NCBI RefSeq assembly: GCF_026339955.1
Contig: NZ_JAPEPW010000004.1
Location: 62,001 to 126,000 of the forward strand
Length of the DNA stretch: 64,000 nt
Direction: 5' to 3'
DNA from: Streptomyces sp. NBC_01549
Lineage (GTDB): Bacteria; Actinomycetota; Actinomycetes; Streptomycetales; Streptomycetaceae
The notes beneath the pieces are model-generated. The model saw nothing but the letters and a program-made list of their open reading frames with translations, did no database searches and had not been told where the DNA came from. The position numbers and the translations under genes were made by a program. Shown here in pieces: positions 26,471 through 36,913 of this stretch; position 1 is the first letter of the stretch, and the number at the start of each line of letters is the position of its first letter.

Positions 26471-27862
26471 TCACAGGGCAGGCTTCCCGGTCGTGTAGAG
26501 CCACTTCTGGAACAGGTCGTCGAGCCGCTGTCCCGAGATCTGCTCCGCGAGCCGGATGAAATCGCCGGTGTTCGCGTTGGCGTACCGGTGAAGCTTCGTC
26601 CAGGTCGGCAGGAGTTTGAAGAAGGCGGTGTCGCCGATGCGCTCGCGCAGCGCCTGGAGCGTCATCGCTCCGCGGTTGTACACGGCCGTATCGAACATGG
26701 TGTCCCGCTGTGGGTCGGCCACCTTGACCTGCCAGAACGGGTTGTCGGCGGCGCGGGCGCCGTACGCTGCGACGAAGGAGTCGTGTGCGGAGCGAGTGCC
26801 CCTGTGCTCGGCCCACAGCCACTGAGCGTAGGTCGCGAAACCCTCGTTGAGCCAGACGTCCTTCCAGCGCTCCACCGAGACCGAGTCGCCGAACCACTGG
26901 TGGGCCAGTTCGTGCACGATCGTCGTCTCGTTACGCACGGCGGAGTACGCGGGTTTCGACTGGACCTCCAGCGAGAAGCCGGCGTCGGACATGTCGTCCA
27001 CGATGGCGCCGGTCTCCTCGAAGGGATACGGGCCGAAGATCTGTGACCAGTAGTCGGTGGCCTCGGCGGTGACGGCGTACACGTCGACGCTGGTGCTGTT
27101 GCCCAGCACGGGGTCGATCGCGACGTAGACCGGAATCCCCGACGGGGCCTTCCCGGTCTTCACGTCGAACTTCCCGATGGTCGCCGTCGCCAGGTACGTC
27201 GCCATGGGCTTCGACTCACGCCAGTGCGTGACGGTGGTGTCGCCCTCGTTATACATCGAGACGAGCCGCCCGTTGGAGACGGCCGTCAGGCCTTTGGGGG
27301 CCTTGATGCGGATGTCGTACGTGGCCTTGTCGGCGGGGTGGTCGCTGGAGGGGAACCAGGTGGAGGCGGCGTTGGGCTCACAGACGACGAACACGCCGTC
27401 GGCGGTCTTCATCCACCCGTAGGCGGAGCCGAAGAGGATGGGTCCGCCGAGGGGTTCGGGGATGCCGCCATAGGCGACGGTGACCGTGAACTCCCTGCCC
27501 TTGCGCAGCACGCCGGGCGGGGTGATACGGATTTCGTCGCCCGCGCGCGTGAACCCGGCACGTCTGCCGTTGACTTCGATCTTCGTGACGCCCAGTTTCT
27601 GGAGGTCGAGGTCGAAGGAGGAGAGGTTCTGGGTGGCGCGGGCCGTCAGTGTCGTACGGCCGTCGAGGCGGTCGGTGTCCGGGGCGTATGCCACGTCGAG
27701 GGCGTAGTGGCGGGCGTCGAAGCCGCCGTTGCCGAGCGAGGGGAAGTAGGAGTCGCCGATCCCTTCGGCGCCCGGGGTGGGGGCCGAGGAGGCGGAGATG
27801 ACAAGGAAAGAGGCCGCCGCGGTCGCGAGGGCCCCTAAACGTGCCAGGCGGGAGAGTGCCAT
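26471..27862 (-). CDS. Secreted M1 family metallopeptidase
   Basis: 463 residues from ATG 27862 (GAAGG site). A signal peptide (MALSRLARLGALATAAASFL) precedes the M1 beta-sandwich. The catalytic domain has HELAHQWFGDSV (HExxH) with the downstream Glu in NEGFATYAQWLW. The GAMEN-like exopeptidase motif is weak. The C-terminal helical domain of full aminopeptidase N is absent, so this belongs to the short bacterial M1 group. It acts outside the cell on peptides. Upstream starts (27889, 27973) are in frame but lack good sites. Confidence 0.9.
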   Translation of the reverse strand: MALSRLARLGALATAAASFLVISASSAPTPGAEGIGDSYFPSLGNGGFDARHYALDVAYAPDTDRLDGRTTLTARATQNLSSFDLDLQKLGVTKIEVNGRRAGFTRAGDEIRITPPGVLRKGREFTVTVAYGGIPEPLGGPILFGSAYGWMKTADGVFVVCEPNAASTWFPSSDHPADKATYDIRIKAPKGLTAVSNGRLVSMYNEGDTTVTHWRESKPMATYLATATIGKFDVKTGKAPSGIPVYVAIDPVLGNSTSVDVYAVTAEATDYWSQIFGPYPFEETGAIVDDMSDAGFSLEVQSKPAYSAVRNETTIVHELAHQWFGDSVSVERWKDVWLNEGFATYAQWLWAEHRGTRSAHDSFVAAYGARAADNPFWQVKVADPQRDTMFDTAVYNRGAMTLQALRERIGDTAFFKLLPTWTKLHRYANANTGDFIRLAEQISGQRLDDLFQKWLYTTGKPAL

Positions 27863-28623
27863 GGTCGTACCTTCAAACGTGCTGTTCATCAGATGGGCAC
27901 GCCAGACTCTGCACTCTCCCCTTCGATCACGCCTACTAGGTTTCCGACCATGCATATAAATTGTTTCGGCCATCGGTGCGCCTTTGCCGGTTCATTTCCA
28001 TGTCGGCTGTCACATTCCAGCAGCCCTTGATGAGCGTGACTGTCGCATTAATTTTTTCGACGGCCCGAGGGGGACAAGCGGTGACAGACAGGGGCCTTCT
28101 CAGCACAAGGCGAGGAAAGGCAGTCGAACCGTTCCGCGTTCGCGGCATCGTGCCGCTGGCACACGGCTCAGCACCGGACAGGACCACGGCGGGGGCGGTT
28201 GCCGGGTGTTGATCGAGCGGCTCCTCTGCCTGGCTGCACGGCTTCCCTCGGGCGCGCGTGCGCGGGAGACGACTGGCGGACGGCCACGCATTGCACCTTG
28301 AACTCGCCTGCCGGCTTACCGTCCACCGGAAACTCAGGTCACTTCGTGAGCCGCCGAGCAGAACGACTGGACAATACGAGCGACCGCAGCACCGAGCTCT
28401 CGGGCGAACCGTGTCTGTATTCGGCGCAGTCATCTTTGTGTTCCCGGATGCCCCGTGTCGGCACCCAATGAATGGCTGGTCCATGAGCGAGAGGGCTGGT
28501 GTGCGGCATGCGCCGCAGCGGTGCCACGCACTGCCTTGTACTACAGCCGGAGATTGAGCTTCCCCCGAGATGCGGAGTGAGTTGACAGGGGGTCAGATGG
28601 GACTCATGAGAGGAACATCGACC
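27863..28623. other. Gap without recognisable gene
   Basis: Holds the M1 peptidase promoter and, at its right edge, the left end of an IS3 element. Short frames on both strands have no recognisable motifs. Confidence 0.55.
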
Positions 28624-28932
28624 ATGGCTGCCCCCAGAAAGTACTCGCTGGAGTTGCGTGAGCGTGCGGTACGGATGTACCGCACCGCCGATCCAAAGCC
28701 GCAGATCAAGAAGCTCGCGGTCGACCTCGACGTGCATCCGGAGGCCCTGCGCGGCTGGATCCGCCAGGCCGAGGCGGACTCCGGCGAACGCGACGACCGG
28801 CTCACCACCGACGAGCGCGCCGAGCTCGCCGCGCTGCGCAAGGAGAACGTCCAGCTCAAGCGGGCGAACGAGGTCCTGCGGACGGCCTCGGCTTTTTTCG
28901 CGGCGCAGCTCGACCCGACCCGGCCCAGGTGA
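28624..28932 (+). CDS. IS3 family transposase OrfA
   Basis: 102 residues: MAAPRKYSLELRERAVRMYR followed by an HTH (KLAVDLDVHPEALRGWIRQ) and a leucine-zipper-like helix ENVQLKRANEVLRTASAFFA. It overlaps orfB by 4 bases in the -1 frame, as expected for programmed frameshifting in IS3. An in-frame start at 28570 is possible. Confidence 0.9.
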   Translation: MAAPRKYSLELRERAVRMYRTADPKPQIKKLAVDLDVHPEALRGWIRQAEADSGERDDRLTTDERAELAALRKENVQLKRANEVLRTASAFFAAQLDPTRPR

Positions 28933-29655
28933 CGGCGCTCGTTGACGAGCACCCGCACCTGGGGGTCGAGTGCGTACTCCGGGAACTCTCCATCGCCTCC
29001 TCGACGTACTACCGCTGGCGTCGTGCCGAGCGCGAGCCGTGCGAACGCCGACGCCGCGACGTGGAACTCACCGAGCAGATCAAGGAGATCCACGCCGGCT
29101 CGGGCGGGATCTACGGCTCACCGCGCGTGCACACCGTGCTCAAGCGCGAGGGCGTCCACGTGGGCCGCAAACGGGTCGAGCGGTTGATGCGCGAGGCCGA
29201 GATCGCGGGGATCAGCCCACGCCGGGGCGGCTTCACGCGCCGCGATCCCAAGGCCACACTCGCCCCGGACCTGGTCGAGCGGGACTTCACCGCACCCGCG
29301 CCGAACCGGCTGTGGGTCACCGACCTCACCATGATCACCACCAGCGAGGGGCCCTTGTGGCTCTCGGCAATCCGGGACGCGTTCTCCCGCCGGGTGGTCG
29401 CCTGGGAGACCTCCGCCCGCGCGGACGCCGACCTGGTCCTGACCACCCTCGAGTACGCCCTCGCGAGCCGGGAAGTCGAACCGGGCAAGCTGATCCACCA
29501 TGCGGATCACGGCTGTCAATACACATCCGTAAAGCTCACAACCCGACTGCTACGAGCGGGAGTTGAAGCATCCATGGGCTCGGTCGGGGACAGCTACGAC
29601 AACGCTCTCGCGGAGAACCTGTGGATGATCATCAAAACGGAGTGCATCCGCGGGC
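28929..29655 (+). pseudogene. IS3 transposase OrfB, 3'-truncated
   Basis: The DDE domain is present: RLWVTDLTMITTSEG (Asp), HHADHGCQYTS (Asp), MGSVGDSYDNALAENLWMII (Glu region). Homology ends at KTECIRG, and the frame then runs through foreign DNA to 30254. The last about 50 residues of OrfB and the right IS end are lost at the junction with an IS701 fragment. Confidence 0.85.
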
Positions 29656-29950
29656 AGATACAGGCGGCGGTCGATAAAGGCATGTCCGGCGGTGGTGGCG
29701 TAGGTGAGCATCACCATGGCCTGGCAGTTGCGGACATCGCCGGTCAGCCCGCAGTGCTGGAAGGCCACCCCGACCGATCTCGTGCCCTTCTTCTGGGCCT
29801 GGGTGTCGTCGATGACCAACGAGGCGTCGGCATTGCCCAGGTGCGTGATCACGTAGTCGCGGACCGCGTCGCGCAGCCGGTCGGCGTCCCATACCGAGCC
29901 TCGGCATCCCACTCGGCTATCTGGTCAGCCGTCACACCCAGCATCATGCC
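29655..29950 (-). pseudogene. IS701-family transposase fragment
   Basis: Reading from about 29893 down, WDADRLRDAVRDYVITHLG, then LVIDDTQAQKKGTRSVGVA and CQAMVMLTYATTAGHAFIDR match the first DDE block of IS701 transposases. The N-terminal piece lies in another frame and the C-terminal half is missing where it meets the IS3 fragment. 29951-30300 contains no recognised gene. Confidence 0.75.
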
Positions 29951-30304
29951 CGGTCAACGACGCACCGCAGGCTCCGTCACAAGATCTCCGGCAGTAGTAC
30001 TTGGTGGACCCGGTCGTCGACGTTGCGCCGCATCACGGTCAGGGACAGCCGGAGCAGGGCAAGCGCTGCGGTGTCAGGGCATCCCGCAGAAGGCGGCCAG
30101 GCCGTGCGGCGCGTGCGTGGTTCAGATCACCGGCCGCACCACCTGGGCCGTACTGCCGCACGCGGTTGCGTCCGGGAACCGCGCCCCTTCCTGGCGGCCG
30201 TCACCACCGTCCAAGTCCGCACGCCGCCGGGACGGCTTCCGGCGCCGCCAGTGAGCGGCGTCACGCGCCTCACTGAGCCCGACCGCCCACACCGACCGGC
30301 TTTG

Positions 30305-30345
30305 TTGACGCATTAACCATTTTGCTCGTAAGGTTTGGTTAATGC
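30305..30345 (+). promoter_or_regulatory. Promoter and dyad operator of the azoreductase
   Basis: GCATTAACCA (30310-30319) and its exact complement TGGTTAATGC (30336-30345) form a dyad. TTGACG (30305-30310) with TAAGGT (30329-30334) could be the -35 and -10, so a repressor at the dyad would cover the promoter. No regulator gene is adjacent. Confidence 0.65.
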
Positions 30346-30450
30346 CTCAACCAATGGGGCGGTCGGCCGCGTACCGCAGGCGAACGATGCCGTGTCCGCA
30401 CGCGCACGTTCCAGATCACTGGCCGGCTTTCGAACCGCTTGGAGACATCA

Positions 30451-31104
30451 ATGGCCACCCTTCTGCACATCGACGCGTCTGTGTTCCCCAGCGGAGCCTC
30501 CTCCTCCCGTGCCGTGACAGGGACCTTCCGCGCGGTCTGGGAGGACCAGCACCCGCAGGGCACCGTGATCTACCGCGATCTGGCTGTGAACCCCGTCCCG
30601 CACATCAGCGCCGCCGCGCACACGGCCGGGTTCACTGACCCGGCAGCGCACACCCCGGACCAGGCGGCCGCCTTCGCCGAGCGTGTCAAGCTGATCGAGG
30701 AACTCGAGCAGGCGGATGCCGTGCTGATCGGCGCTCCGATGTACAACTACTCGATTCCCTCGACGCTCAAGGCCTGGCTCGACAATGTCATTCTGATCGG
30801 CCGTACCGCTGCGGTGGAAGAGTCGAAGCTCAAGGGCACTCCCGTCACCGTCGTCGCCAGCCGCGGCGGCTCCTACGCGCCGGGCACCCCCCGCGAGGGC
30901 TACGAGTATGTGCAGAACTACCTCGCGGCGATCTTCACCGACACCTTCGGCATGGACCTCGAGTTCGTCGTCCCCGAGCTCACCATGGCCCCGCACAACC
31001 CGGCCATGAGTACGCTCGTCCCCCTTTACGAGGCCTCCCGCGAGCGCGCGCTCCAGGACGCGGCCGCCAGGGCCAAGGAAGTGGCGCAGCGCTTCGCGGC
31101 ATGA
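30451..31104 (+). CDS. azoR: FMN-dependent NADH-azoreductase
   Basis: 217 residues, flavodoxin-like fold: LLHIDASVFPSGASSSRAVT for the FMN phosphate loop, then GAPMYNYSIPSTLKAWLDN and VVASRGGSYAPGT, both AzoR hallmarks. The enzyme reduces azo dyes and quinones by two-electron transfer with NADH, protecting against electrophile and quinone stress. GGAG lies 6 bases before the ATG. A dyad covers its promoter. It starts a run of redox genes. Confidence 0.93.
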   Translation: MATLLHIDASVFPSGASSSRAVTGTFRAVWEDQHPQGTVIYRDLAVNPVPHISAAAHTAGFTDPAAHTPDQAAAFAERVKLIEELEQADAVLIGAPMYNYSIPSTLKAWLDNVILIGRTAAVEESKLKGTPVTVVASRGGSYAPGTPREGYEYVQNYLAAIFTDTFGMDLEFVVPELTMAPHNPAMSTLVPLYEASRERALQDAAARAKEVAQRFAA

Positions 31105-31195
31105 TCGCGGCCTGGGCCGACAGCCGGACCGCCCAGGCCCACAACCCCAAGCTCGTGCAGCCGCAGTGGGTTACTCCTTCAGGCCGCATGAGCCG

Positions 31196-31239
31196 GCCGC
31201 ACAGCTCTCCCTGCCCTTTCGCGGCCGGGGCTGTGCGGC
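31196..31239 (+). terminator. Hairpin after azoR
   Basis: GCCGCACAGC at 31196 pairs with GCTGTGCGGC at 31230-31239 across a 24-base loop that contains its own small stem. Confidence 0.55.
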
Positions 31240-31325
31240 TCTCTGTCCGGCTGGCTGGGTTCAGCCAGTCCGATCGAAGCTGACCCGCTTCGCCGCCTCC
31301 CACAACATGCGACTGGAACAGGAAT

Positions 31326-31925
31326 ATGGCTACGCACACGCGATACGCAATCATCGGTACCGGGAACATCGGTTCCGCCCTGGCGATTCTCTTTGACAGG
31401 GCCGGCTTCGATGTCTCCATCGCCAACACCCGCGGACCGGAGTCCATCCCCGATTTCGGAGCCACGGTGCACGCCGTGACGCTCGAGGAAGCACTCGAAT
31501 CGGACATTATTTTCATAGCCATCCCCTTCCTTGCAGTGGAAGACTTCGGTAAGAAGCTGCCGAACTGGGACGGCAAGATCGTCATCGATACCACGAACGC
31601 CTTCTATGCACCGAACGCCGAGGCAGTGCTCAAGGGTCGCCTGTCGTCGGACTTCGCCGCCGAGGCGCTGCCGGGCGCAGTCATCGTGAAGTCGTTCAAC
31701 CAGCTTCCGGCCAAGACCCTCGCCGCCGAAGTCCCCAGCGCTCAGGGCAAGCGCGTGATCTTCGTCTCCAGCAATTCCGAGGACGCAAGCGCCGAGGTCG
31801 CGCGGCTGGTCGAGCAGCTCGGTCTCGCAGCTGTCGAGCTGGGCAGGATCGACGAGGGCGGCCGCCTGATCCAGGCGCCGAACGCACTCGTGCTCAGGAA
31901 CCTGGTCGAGCAGCCCTTCGCGTGA
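31326..31925 (+). CDS. NADPH-dependent F420 reductase-like protein
   Basis: 199 residues. The N-terminal Rossmann motif IIGTGNIGSALA and the IANTRGPES turn (NADPH 2'-phosphate type), then IIFIAIPFLAVEDF and VIDTTNAFY, match the F420-dependent NADP reductase family (COG2085). Such proteins transfer hydride between NADPH and F420 or act as related dinucleotide-binding reductases. GGAAC lies before the ATG. Lies between azoR and DoxX on the same strand. Confidence 0.85.
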   Translation: MATHTRYAIIGTGNIGSALAILFDRAGFDVSIANTRGPESIPDFGATVHAVTLEEALESDIIFIAIPFLAVEDFGKKLPNWDGKIVIDTTNAFYAPNAEAVLKGRLSSDFAAEALPGAVIVKSFNQLPAKTLAAEVPSAQGKRVIFVSSNSEDASAEVARLVEQLGLAAVELGRIDEGGRLIQAPNALVLRNLVEQPFA

Positions 31926-32091
31926 CCGGGCGGACCAGCCGACTCACGCCCCGCACGCAGACGATCCGTGCCCGCGGCGAAGAACCCCTGCACCACGTAG
32001 ATTTCCCGCTCCGGCAGAAACCAGCCTGACGGGGGCACGCTCGTTCCCTACCGGCATGCCCCCTGAAGGTACTCACTGAAAGGTCATACTC

Positions 32092-32463
32092 ATGTACATA
32101 TCCGCCGCTGTTCTCAGCGTGCTTCTGGCCCTGGTGGCACTGGCCGCTGGAACGCCCAAAGCGCTGCTGAAGGGCAGCGTTCCCGCCCAGCTGCAATCGC
32201 CCGGAGGGCTGAGTGCCTCGCTGGTCCGTTTCATCGGACTGGCCGAGGTGGCCGCCGCCGTTGGCCTGGTCGTCGGGCTCTTCTGGCAGCCTCTCGGCAT
32301 TGCCGCAGCGGCCGGGTTCGCCGTTCTGCTCGTCGGAGCCGTGCGCTTCCACGCCAAGGCCGGCGACTACGCCAGCCCCGAAACCCGCGGCAACGCGATG
32401 GCTCCGATCATCCTCACCCTGGTTGCCATCGCTGCTGCCGTGACCCTGACCCTCGCCATGTGA
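32092..32463 (+). CDS. DoxX-like membrane protein
   Basis: 123 residues with four predicted membrane helices (AVLSVLLALVALAAG; FIGLAEVAAAVGLVVGLFW; AAAAGFAVLLVGAVRFHAK; PIILTLVAIAAAVTLTLAM). This is the DoxX/DoxD-like layout linked to thiol and redox homeostasis. Follows the reductase gene by 166 bases. Confidence 0.85.
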   Translation: MYISAAVLSVLLALVALAAGTPKALLKGSVPAQLQSPGGLSASLVRFIGLAEVAAAVGLVVGLFWQPLGIAAAAGFAVLLVGAVRFHAKAGDYASPETRGNAMAPIILTLVAIAAAVTLTLAM

Positions 32464-32500
32464 TGTCCTCCGAACACGCCCTGCCCTCTTTCGCCCCCGC

Positions 32501-33547
32501 AAGAGCGGCGCGACCATCGGCCAGGTCGAGGCCATCGGTGACGGTGTAACCACTGTCATGGACTGGTGTCACGGCGCTCAGACCCCCGAGTACGCCGACG
32601 CCGCGGTCGACGCCCACTTCGATCTCCCCGGCCGTACCCGCTTCGGCTACGGCAACCTCTTCACCAACGATCCTTCCTGGGTGTACAGCGGCGACGTGGA
32701 CCGCATGCTCAACGCCAGATTCAGCTCACCCGACCAACTCGTCACCATGCAACTCGCCCTCGACGCCGTCAGCCTGGTACCGAACCTGACCACCGCGTTC
32801 CGATACGCCAAGGAGCGCAACCTGGCAGTCAGCAGCCACGTCGGCATCTTCGGCGTAACCGGGGACGACAGCATCCGCTTCCTTGCCGACAACGCCTTCC
32901 TCTCCCCCACCTCCACCCTGGTCCACGCAGCTACGCTCTCCGACGACTCCTACCGTCGTATCGCCGACAGCGGCGCTCATCTGTCCATCTCCGCGGAGAG
33001 CGAACTCAACGCGGGACAGGGCTATCCGCCCACCGGAGCCGCACGTCGCTTCGGTCTCCCCGTCTCGCTCTCCATGGACACGGTGGTGTGGTGGAGCGGC
33101 GACATGTTCTCCGCCATGCGTGCCACACTCGACGCCGACCGGGGACTCGCCTTCCTCCGGGCCCATGAGGCCGGCAACGGGATCGAGCGCAACGAACTGC
33201 GCGCCGCCGACGTCCTGCGCTACGCCACCCTCGGCGGCGCCGAGGCTCTTGGCATGGCGGACCGCATCGGTTCTATCACTCCTGGGAAGCTGGCGGACCT
33301 GGTCCTGCTCCGCCGTGACACTCCCGCCATGACTCCGGTCAGCAATCCGATCGGCCACGTGGTCTTCCAAGCCGGCCGCGGCGACATCGACACCGTCATG
33401 GTCAACGGCAAGGTGCTCAAGCACCAAGGCGTCCTGCTCGGCCACTACCTCGATCGGGCCCGACGCCTGGCCAGCGAGTCCCTGGACCACCTGAAGTCCG
33501 AGATCGGCGACGCCGAATGGAACAAGGCGATCGGCACCGCTGATTGA
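32501..33547 (+). pseudogene. Amidohydrolase family protein lacking its N-terminus
   Basis: From about 32501 the frame reads ATIGQVEAIGDGVTTVMDWC, which in intact relatives lies about 100 residues in. The metal motif HxH and preceding strands are missing. Remaining features are typical: AVSSHVGIFG, LSDDSYRRIADSGAHLSISA, LSMDTVVWW (Asp) and GSITPGKLADLVLLR. The frame is open back into doxX without a stop. An ATG at 32558 could give 329 residues, but without the HxH site it should be inactive. The break is immediately after doxX. Confidence 0.75.
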
Positions 33548-33607
33548 TACCTGACCGCAGGCAGCATTCAGGCACGCTTCCCACGTGCAGGGCCACCCGT
33601 CACCACC

Positions 33608-33643
33608 GGGGCCGTCCGTATCACCACTGGATGCGGACGGCCC
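33608..33643 (+). terminator. Hairpin after the truncated amidohydrolase
   Basis: GGGCCGTCCG at 33608 pairs with CGGACGGCCC at 33634-33643; loop of 16 bases. Confidence 0.55.
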
Positions 33644-33826
33644 AGTGCGGCGTCACCCAGAAGACGTCCTCGCCTCGGACAAGAATCCGGCGCAAAGGAC
33701 CCACTGTGGTGATCACGGACTGCGCCGTCCCACACGCTCCTGGGCGCCCGAAGTCCCCCTCCGCCACGGATCACCCCGGGACACGACCTGCTGCACACCG
33801 CAGCCTCGAAAGGAAAGCACAACCTC

Positions 33827-34273
33827 ATGAACGCGGCACACCTGCGCGAGCGACTCATCGGTGCCTGGAGGCTCGTCTCCTACGAGACCCGCAGAGTCTC
33901 CGACGGATCGGTCGACCACCCCTTCGGAAAAGACGCCCTTGGGCTGATCCTCTACACGCCGGACGGTTACATGTCCGCGCAGCTCATGGCGCGTGGTGCT
34001 CAGCCCTTCGACCAGGCCGATCTGCACCGGGCCAGCAACGCGGAACTGGCCCAGGCCGCCCGCCACTATCTCGCCTACTCGGGACCGTTCGAGGTGAGTG
34101 AGGACGGCCGCCTGACCCACCACATGTCCGTGAGTCTCTTCCCGAACTGGCTCGGCCAGACCCAGGAACGCATCGTCACACTGACGGATCGCCTTCTGCA
34201 ACTGACCACCACGGCCCCCCTCCTGAGCGAAGGCCACCTGTGCGAGCCCTACCTGATCTGGGAGCGCGTCTGA
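33827..34273 (+). CDS. Lipocalin-like domain protein
   Basis: 148 residues. The start LRERLIGAWRLVSYETRRVS and GLILYTPDGYMSAQLM match the lipocalin_5-type family, a small beta barrel seen in bacterial and fungal gene clusters. Role unknown, possibly binding a small hydrophobic ligand. GAAAGG precedes the ATG. Isolated from neighbours by about 280 bases upstream. Confidence 0.82.
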   Translation: MNAAHLRERLIGAWRLVSYETRRVSDGSVDHPFGKDALGLILYTPDGYMSAQLMARGAQPFDQADLHRASNAELAQAARHYLAYSGPFEVSEDGRLTHHMSVSLFPNWLGQTQERIVTLTDRLLQLTTTAPLLSEGHLCEPYLIWERV

Positions 34274-34497
34274 CGGGAGGGCACCGTCCGGCGACGGCGG
34301 TGTGCGGACCCATGCCCTGGGGCGTCGCGGTCGGCGTCGGCTCGTCGGCGTCCTCGGCGAGGGCCGGCGAGTCGTTACCGGGGTCCACCTCGGTGGAACC
34401 GGCCGACTCGGTGCGTCCGGTCGCCGGTGGTCGGGTCCGCGCCCGCAGCGATCGCGAAAGCAGGCACACAGGGGGCAGTGGACCTCGTTGTGGTTAC

Positions 34498-35082
34498 GTG
34501 AGCGCGACACCACCTCTTCTCGCCGCACAACTGGTGCAGGCATGGACCGACATACAGCGCCACCACCCCGAACTGCCGGATCTTGTCGCACCGGAGTCCC
34601 TGATCGGAGAGTCGTCGTCCGTGTGCGGCCGCGAACTCTCTTTCGAGTGACTGTTGCATGAGGCGGTCCACGGCATCGCGGCCGTCCGCCGAGTACGCGA
34701 TACATCCCGGGCCGGCCGCTACCACAACCGCAAGTTCCTCGCGATCGCCGAGGAACTGGGCCTGCAACAGCCCGGGGAACCACACCCGAGCAGCGGCTTC
34801 TCCTCGGCCGAACTCACCCCCGCCACGCAGCGGCGCTACCGCCTCACCATCCTACGCCTCCAAGCCGCACTGGCAAGCCACTCCGTGGCGATGGCCGCGG
34901 ACACCGCCCGCACCTTCGGCGGGCCGGCCGCCCGGCACAGTCTCTCCACAACCGGCGGCCGCGTGAGAGCAATCTGCGGCTGCGGCCGCAACGTTCGCAT
35001 CGTTTCGTCGGTCCTGGCCCGGGTCCCGATCGTCTGCGGCGGCTGCGGAAAGGTGTTCCGCGTCGAGGACATGGCGAGCTGA
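34498..35082 (+). pseudogene. SprT-like zinc protein with an in-frame UGA
   Basis: From GTG 34498 the frame reads VSATPPLLAAQLVQAW ... GRELSFE, then TGA at 34648-34650, then LLHEAVHGIAAVRRV without a frame change to 35082. HEAVH is a HExxH zinc motif. The C-terminus CGCGRNVRIV ... VCGGCGKVF is a zinc ribbon, as in SprT-like proteins of Streptomyces plasmids and phages. One CGA to TGA change (Arg to stop) would explain the break. As it stands, the HExxH part could be made only by internal initiation. Confidence 0.72.
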
Positions 35083-35473
35083 ACGTATCCCCGCCGCAGC
35101 AACCGTACTCGAGCAGCGCGGCCGCCCACCAGCACCGTCGCAAGGGGCCCATGCCTCCGCCACGCCGAACGGCTCGGTGCTGACCGGTGTGGGCTCGGCG
35201 ACCCCCACAGCCGGGCCGAAGCCATGGGCACTCGGGTGCCCCTGATACACCGGCAGGCACCTGCGCGCCGCCTACGGTGCACGGGCACCGACAGCGGACA
35301 AGGTGTCACTCAACTGCCAACCGCTTACAGAGATGTCAGCACGTGCGACTCGGCACGTCGCCTGCGTTCCGCATAATTCAGCGGCATAGAGTCACGAATC
35401 TGTGGTCTGACCTGCGCGGACATGGGTGAGGGAGCCTGAGAGGCGTTTCTCTAGGTGCTGGTGTTCGTGCTGG
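35083..35473. other. Gap without gene
   Basis: No supported gene. It includes the right flank of the IS1634-type transposase. Confidence 0.55.
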
Positions 35474-36898
35474 TCAGCGGGGTGTGGGTTCGAGGGCGAT
35501 GATCTGCTTCGGTGTGGGGATGTCGAGCTTGGCCAGGAGGTCGGTCTGGGGCTTGGTGAGGGTGGTGACCTGCTGGAACAGACCGGTGGGGCCAGTGAAC
35601 GTGCCGAGGTGGAGCCGGTCGAGTTCGCGGCGGATGGTCGGCCAGGTCGCGCCGGTGGTGGTCTCGGTGATGCGGATCAGCAGCAGGGCGAGCCAGCAGA
35701 GGATGACGTGTGCGCGTGTGCGTTCCTCGAGCCGGTGATAGACGGGCCGCAGGTCGATGATCTGCTTCATGTCCCGCCAGCCCCGCTCGACTTCGAGGAG
35801 TTGCTTGTAGCCGAGGGCGATGTCCTCGGCGGACAGGTGCAGGTCGGAGCATCGCAGCAGGTACTTGCCGTCGAGGTTCTCCTCGGCCTTGATCTTCGCG
35901 GTGTCGATGCGGAGCTTGCCGGCCGGTGTGGTGCGGAGGTAGCGGTTGAGGCCGGGCTTGTCGGCGATCTTGCCGCGGAGTTCGCCGCGCTTGAACTCGC
36001 TGAGCTTGTCGGTGTCTTCGATCAGGAGGGTGAGCTGGGCGACGAGCTGGTCGCGTATGTGCTGGTCACGGGTGGCGGCTTCGGGGTTGTGGCAGATCAC
36101 GAACCGTTCGGTGTCGGAGATCCGGACCTCCTTGACCCGCATGTTCTGGGCGATCTCGCCGTAGCGGCCCTGGCGGGACAGGGCGGCCTTCACCTCCGGG
36201 CTGCCTGAGCGGAGTTCCTCGCCGACGATGTAGGCGTTCTCGCCCTGGCGGAGGTAGCGGCGGTTGCGTTCGCTGGAGAATCCCCGGTCGGTGACCCACA
36301 CGATCTTGCTCAGGGTCCAGTCCCGCATGTCGTCCTTGACCTGCCGGATCAGTTTCTGGTCACCGGTGTTGCCGGGCCAGGACCAGAAGCGGACCGGGAT
36401 GCCGTCCCTGGTGACGGCCATTCCGATCACGATCTGCGGCAGGTCGTCGCGGGAGTCCTTGGACTTGCCGAAGGTCCTAAACCCGGCCTGGTCCGGGGCG
36501 TCACCGCTGTCGTCGGCGTCGGCAGGGGTGTCGTCTGCGGCGGGCAGGAGGCGGCCCTTGTCGTCGCGGGCGACGGGCTCGTCGGCTTCCTCCAGTTCGA
36601 AGTAGGTGCTGGTGGTGTCGAAGAACAGCAGGTCGACCTCGAGGTTGAGAAGGTTCGCGACCTCGTCGAACACCCGTTTCTCCAGGTCGTCCTGGACTTC
36701 GTGGAGCCAGTCCATTGCCCGGTAGCAGGCGTCGTCGTCGGTGGCCGGCAGGCCGTCGACATGCACGTCGTGCGTGACCCAGTCCGCGGCGGCCAGCTTC
36801 GACGACGGGGCCAGGGCCCGGTTCGCGCCCATGGAGAACAGCACCCGCTCGGTCACCGACATGTCCCGGCGTCGGGTCAGCTGCCGGCACCGGTGCAC
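35474..36898 (-). pseudogene. IS1634-family transposase, N-terminally truncated
   Basis: 474 residues; relatives are about 560. It starts abruptly at a region equivalent to residue about 110 (RRRDMSVTERVLFSMGANRA). The DDE residues are visible in DLLFFDTTSTYFE, KIVWVTDRGFSSERN and VERGWRDMKQIIDL. The missing N-terminus coincides with the end of the cupin gene at 36914, so a deletion joined the two. Confidence 0.82.
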
Positions 36899-36913
36899 GG
36901 GTCCGTGAGCGGT

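Noticed and set aside
34648..34650. Selenocysteine at the UGA
   Set aside because: Homology suggests Arg at this position, no Cys-type active site is present, and no SECIS-like hairpin was seen just after.
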